The notes beneath the pieces were generated by a model that made no database searches, was not told the origin of the DNA, and saw nothing but the letters and a program-made list of their open reading frames with translations. The translations under genes were made by a program, and so were the position numbers. Below, one piece after another: positions 15,645 through 18,736 of a stretch of DNA of 18,736 nucleotides (the first letter of the stretch is position 1; each line of letters opens with the position of its first letter). Source of the DNA: CAZBBC01 sp964489835 (GTDB taxonomy: Bacteria; Calditrichota; Calditrichia; JAJRVZ01); the NCBI GenBank assembly GCA_964489835.1, contig CAZBBC010000089.1, forward strand, positions 1 through 18,736, written 5' to 3'.

Positions 15645-17528
15645 TTAGATACTCAGTTCCTTAATAGACCACTTCGCTATAACATAATCAAATACCACGC
15701 GTGTAACCACAATGGCAGTAAACATGCTGGCGACAATTCCGATCATTAATGTGAGGGCAAATCCCTTAATGGGCCCGGTACCAAATGTATAGAGCACAAT
15801 ACCGGCGATAAAAGTGGTAACATTTGCATCCAGAATAGCACTAAAGGCATTCCCGTAGCCCTGATCAATCGATGATTTCACGGTTTTCCCCTTTGCTAAT
15901 TCTTCCCGAATACGCTCAAAAATCAGCACATTCGCATCCACCGCCATACCTATAGTTAGAATAATACCGGCAATACCGGGTAAGGTGAGTGTAGCATTAA
16001 AATAAGCCATCACTGCCATAATAAAGACAATATTCAGCATAAGGGCTAAATCGGCCAAACCACCGGATAATTTATAATAGATGAGCATAAAGATAACCAC
16101 AATAATCATCCCGTATATACCGGAGCGGCCGCCACTCAGTATGGAATCAAGGCCCAGCGAAGGACCGACGGTCCTTTCTTCAATAATTTCCACCGGTGCA
16201 GGCAAAGCCCCGGCCCGTAAAACGATTGACAGGTCCTGCGCTTCATTCATTGTATTTAAACCGGTAATTCGACTGCGACCATCTCTGATTTTTACCTGGA
16301 TTTCCGGTGCCAGATACACCTGATTATCCAGAATTACAGCCAGTCGCTTTTTTATATTTGCACCGGTAACACGCGAGAATATCCGGGCGCCGTCATCATT
16401 GAGTGTAAACGATACTTCAAATTTTCCGATAGCAGACGGGTCCATCTGACTGCCTGCCCTCGGATCAGCTTCCGTGATTGTTTCACCGGTAAGTTCCTCG
16501 CGATTATTTACCAAATAGACTTCATTATACTGACCTTCGTACTCCTCCCTGGCTCCCCAGAGAAAAACAGCATCTCCAGCCTCATCCTTTATAATCTGCT
16601 GGATTTCATCGAGGGCCAGCAGATCCTTAAACTTTTCTTTTTTCTCAATAGGAACCAACAGTGTTTGCTGGCTTCTGGGGTGTAGAAAAAACAGATTTTG
16701 TTCAAAAAGCTTATCTTCTGCCCCAGCCGTTGTATCCGTTACTTGAGATTTTTCAGCATCCGTACGGAAAAGTTCATCCAGATTAACGCTCGTATCTGCC
16801 TTTGCCTCCTTATCAACCGCCTCCGTTCCCACTGTGTCTAAAGGCGCGATCTTTGACTGAACAAAGGCCTGCATTTTCTCTGCTACCAGTAAAGTGATTT
16901 CTTTATCTTTTAATAGACGAAATTCCAATTTTGCCGTTTTCCCGATGAGCTGTCTTACACGGGTTGGATCTGTTACACCAGCCAGCTCAATAATGATACG
17001 ATTACTTCCCTGTCGCTGGATAATGGGTTCGGCAACACCGAATTCATCCACCCGGTTGGTAAGAATCTCCTGTGCTCTGGTAACAGTTTCGTCAGATTGT
17101 TTGCGCAGATAATTGAGCACATCATCTTCAGAACTAAGATCCCGCGATCCGTAATAACGGACTAAACGCGCACCGGCCTCGGTCAGGTTCCGGTTAAAAA
17201 CAGTGATAAAATCTTCATCTGAATCCTGAATTTCCCGGGCGGTTTTATCTAAGGCGTCAATAAATTCCTGGTTCTTATTTTTTGCCAATTGATTGAGTAA
17301 TTCTTTTATATCAACTTCAAGGATCACGTGCATGCCTCCCTGCAAATCAAGACCAAGATTCACAGATCGGGATTTCAAATTGATAAGTTCGTTCCTGTCT
17401 TCTCTTTCCAAAGACTTCTCTTCGATGTCTGTCATCTGCGATAATTTATACGTGGGATATAATAAATATAAGGAGAGAGCAAAAACAGCAAGAATAATAA
17501 TAAGTTTCATGGTAGTACTAGACTGCAT
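15645..17528 (-). CDS. secD: Protein translocase subunit SecD
   Basis: A 627-residue partner of SecF. It has an N-terminal transmembrane helix (about 7-25), the periplasmic P1 start LGLDLQGGMH (58-67), the P1 block LRAGALPAPV (437-446) and GPSLG (455-459), then five transmembrane helices (about 470-615) containing GMAVDANVLIFERIREE (527-543), whose D531 is the conserved proton-path aspartate. Residues about 225-275 form an acidic, Thr/Ala-rich stretch without clear structure inside the periplasmic head. Overall length resembles E. coli SecD, so this may replace rather than enlarge part of the head. The start is supported by GGAGG ten bases upstream and by a candidate promoter about 45 bases further. 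Confidence 0.97.
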   Translation of the reverse strand: MQSSTTMKLIIILAVFALSLYLLYPTYKLSQMTDIEEKSLEREDRNELINLKSRSVNLGLDLQGGMHVILEVDIKELLNQLAKNKNQEFIDALDKTAREIQDSDEDFITVFNRNLTEAGARLVRYYGSRDLSSEDDVLNYLRKQSDETVTRAQEILTNRVDEFGVAEPIIQRQGSNRIIIELAGVTDPTRVRQLIGKTAKLEFRLLKDKEITLLVAEKMQAFVQSKIAPLDTVGTEAVDKEAKADTSVNLDELFRTDAEKSQVTDTTAGAEDKLFEQNLFFLHPRSQQTLLVPIEKKEKFKDLLALDEIQQIIKDEAGDAVFLWGAREEYEGQYNEVYLVNNREELTGETITEADPRAGSQMDPSAIGKFEVSFTLNDDGARIFSRVTGANIKKRLAVILDNQVYLAPEIQVKIRDGRSRITGLNTMNEAQDLSIVLRAGALPAPVEIIEERTVGPSLGLDSILSGGRSGIYGMIIVVIFMLIYYKLSGGLADLALMLNIVFIMAVMAYFNATLTLPGIAGIILTIGMAVDANVLIFERIREELAKGKTVKSSIDQGYGNAFSAILDANVTTFIAGIVLYTFGTGPIKGFALTLMIGIVASMFTAIVVTRVVFDYVIAKWSIKELSI

Positions 17529-17538
17529 GAAAAATTAA

Positions 17539-17543
17539 CCTCC
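17539..17543 (-). promoter_or_regulatory. Ribosome binding site of secD
   Basis: GGAGG on the minus strand, ten bases before the ATG at 17528-17526. The spacing is slightly long but the match is the full core. It supports this start over the internal ATG at codon 7. Confidence 0.65.
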
Positions 17544-17577
17544 TAAATAAATGAATTTATATAAAATACAAGTTTTA

Positions 17578-17606
17578 AATTTAGATGTCTCTTGATTTAA
17601 AGTCAA
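17578..17606 (-). promoter_or_regulatory. Candidate promoter of the secD-secF-STAS operon
   Basis: On the minus strand TTGACT (17606-17601) is followed after exactly 17 bases by TAAATT (17583-17578), a sigma-70-like arrangement. The same DNA also reads TTTG, 20 bases, TAAATTTA, close to the TTTG / TAnnTTTG pattern of Bacteroidota promoters. Transcription would start about 40 bases before the secD ATG. The -10 element matches only 4 of 6 bases. Confidence 0.4.
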
Positions 17607-17643
17607 ACGAAAAATCCCTGTATAGTCTGTGCATTTTTCCCCT

Positions 17644-18736
17644 TTATTTTCCTAAAATCCGGAGGAATTGTTCCTCATCGATAATCGTGATTCCAAGATT
17701 TCTTGCTTTCTCAATTTTTGAACCGGGATTATCCCCGGCAAGGAGATAGGCGGTTGATTTACTCACCGCCGATGAGATCTTACCACCATGATCAAGGATC
17801 ATGCGGGAAGCCTCTTCCCTTGTCATGGTTGGAAGCGAGCCGGTAAGTACAAAAATCATTCCATTCAACGTATCTTCAACCGCCGATGTTTCATGTTTAA
17901 AATTAATGCCCGCCTGATGTAGTTTTTTAAGAATTTTTTTATGTTCAGTTTTTTTAAAATAACTGACAATGTTCTCCGCCATTTTCAATCCGATTCCGGA
18001 AAGCTGATCCAGTTCTTCCTCCTGAGCCCGGGCAAGATCATCCAGATCTTTAAATTGATCAGCCAGAATACGGGCCGCACTAACACCAACAAAAGGTATT
18101 CCCAGGGCAAAAATAAGGCGGTCCAGAGATTGTTTTTTACTCTTTTTCAGAGCATCAACCAAATTATCCGCACTTTTATCCCCCAAACCCTCTAATATGC
18201 GGATTTGATCCCGGGATAAATAATACAGATCTGCCACATCTTTTATCAAGTTTTTATTAACCAATAATTCAACCAGCGCTGAGCCCAGACCTTCGATATC
18301 CATCGCCCCCCGGCTGGCAAAATGTTCAATCCGCCGGATAACTTGCCCGGCACAGGTATCATTCGGACATCGTAAAGCCGCTTCATCCGCCGTATGCCTC
18401 AAGGGCGTCCTGCAGACCGGGCATCGCTCAGGTATTTGATAGGGCGTACTTAATGGGTCTCTCTCGTTTACCAGAACTTCAGAGACCTTTGGTATAATAT
18501 CGCCACCCTTTTCAATCAGAACGGTGTCCCCTTCTCTGATATCTTTACGTTTAATTTCTTCAGGATTATGCAAGGTCGCGCGCGAAACCAGGGTGCCGGC
18601 CACATGAACCGGAGTCAATTCCGCCACTGGCGTTACAACACCGGTCCTTCCTACCTGCCAGGTTATCTGCTCAATCCTTGTTTTTACCTGCCTGGCTTTG
18701 AACTTGAAGGAAATGGCCCAGCGAGGACTTTTTGCT
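17644..18736 (-). CDS. ligA: NAD-dependent DNA ligase LigA (3' part; 5' end beyond window)
   Basis: The last 363 residues of LigA, which seals nicks in DNA using NAD+. The frame stays open to the right edge. A GTG at 18627 is not the start: the codons before it translate to conserved ligase sequence, including SPRWAISFKFKA (adenylation motif V region) and WQVGRTGVVTPVAEL. From there come the OB fold, a four-cysteine zinc finger (CPVC ... C ... C), helix-hairpin-helix repeats (FALGIPFVGVSAARILA and QLSGIGLKMAENIV) and a C-terminal BRCT domain (FVLTGSLPTMTREEA onward) ending at a normal stop. The active-site lysine motif (KxDG) lies outside the window. The 115-base gap to secD and the candidate promoter there suggest ligA ends its own unit. 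No strong terminator hairpin is visible after the stop. Confidence 0.96.
   Translation of the reverse strand, partial: AKSPRWAISFKFKARQVKTRIEQITWQVGRTGVVTPVAELTPVHVAGTLVSRATLHNPEEIKRKDIREGDTVLIEKGGDIIPKVSEVLVNERDPLSTPYQIPERCPVCRTPLRHTADEAALRCPNDTCAGQVIRRIEHFASRGAMDIEGLGSALVELLVNKNLIKDVADLYYLSRDQIRILEGLGDKSADNLVDALKKSKKQSLDRLIFALGIPFVGVSAARILADQFKDLDDLARAQEEELDQLSGIGLKMAENIVSYFKKTEHKKILKKLHQAGINFKHETSAVEDTLNGMIFVLTGSLPTMTREEASRMILDHGGKISSAVSKSTAYLLAGDNPGSKIEKARNLGITIIDEEQFLRILGK

Noticed and set aside
18625..18627. GTG as the start of the ligase gene
   Set aside because: The upstream in-frame codons up to the window edge encode conserved LigA sequence, so the gene is cut by the edge, not short.
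1..18736. CRISPR array, tRNA, rRNA, prophage or defence island
   Set aside because: No regularly spaced direct repeats, no cloverleaf or rRNA sequence and no phage or nuclease-type accessory genes were seen; the content is core housekeeping.

Overview
The window reads as a stretch of chromosome from a Gram-negative bacterium with roughly 40% GC. Envelope features support this: a lipoprotein with a clear lipobox, secreted TPR proteins, SecD and SecF as separate proteins, and an MltG peptidoglycan transglycosylase. Gene content and the style of the intergenic repeats suggest an uncultured lineage of the Bacteroidota/Calditrichota/Marinimicrobia (FCB) kind. That placement is inference; no rRNA or other decisive marker is present.

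All twelve genes lie on the minus strand, so transcription runs from the right edge to the left. In that order they are: the 3' part of NAD-dependent DNA ligase (ligA, cut by the window edge); secD, secF and a small STAS anti-anti-sigma-type protein; adenylosuccinate synthetase (purA) and a secreted metallophosphatase-like protein with a Cys-Gly-Cys motif; then trpD-like, mltG, a PcrA/UvrD helicase, a 1211-residue TPR protein and a TPR/PD40 lipoprotein; and last a MrfA/YprA-type DEAD-box helicase. Short gaps and two 4-base ATGA overlaps (trpD/mltG and mltG/pcrA) suggest about four transcription units: ligA (end), secD-secF-STAS, purA-metallophosphatase, and trpD to the PD40 lipoprotein. The last helicase may be separate. 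No gap exceeds about 225 bases.

Functionally the region mixes genome maintenance (ligA, pcrA, mrfA-like), protein export (secDF), envelope or peptidoglycan work (mltG, TPR protein, PD40 lipoprotein) and nucleotide or amino-acid metabolism (purA, trpD-like). Most of it is ordinary core housekeeping. I see no CRISPR array, tRNA, rRNA, transposase, phage gene or toxin-antitoxin pair, and no clear undescribed multi-gene system.

The items most worth a second look are: (1) a stand-alone trpD-like protein that keeps the PRPP and metal motifs but has changed residues where anthranilate is normally bound; (2) a secreted metallophosphatase-fold protein that has lost most metal ligands and gained an N-C-G-C-G motif; (3) palindromic intergenic repeats, including one apparently inserted inside another in the trpD leader, and a shared repeat end just after two different stop codons; (4) an envelope TPR/PD40 pair in the same run as pcrA and mltG.
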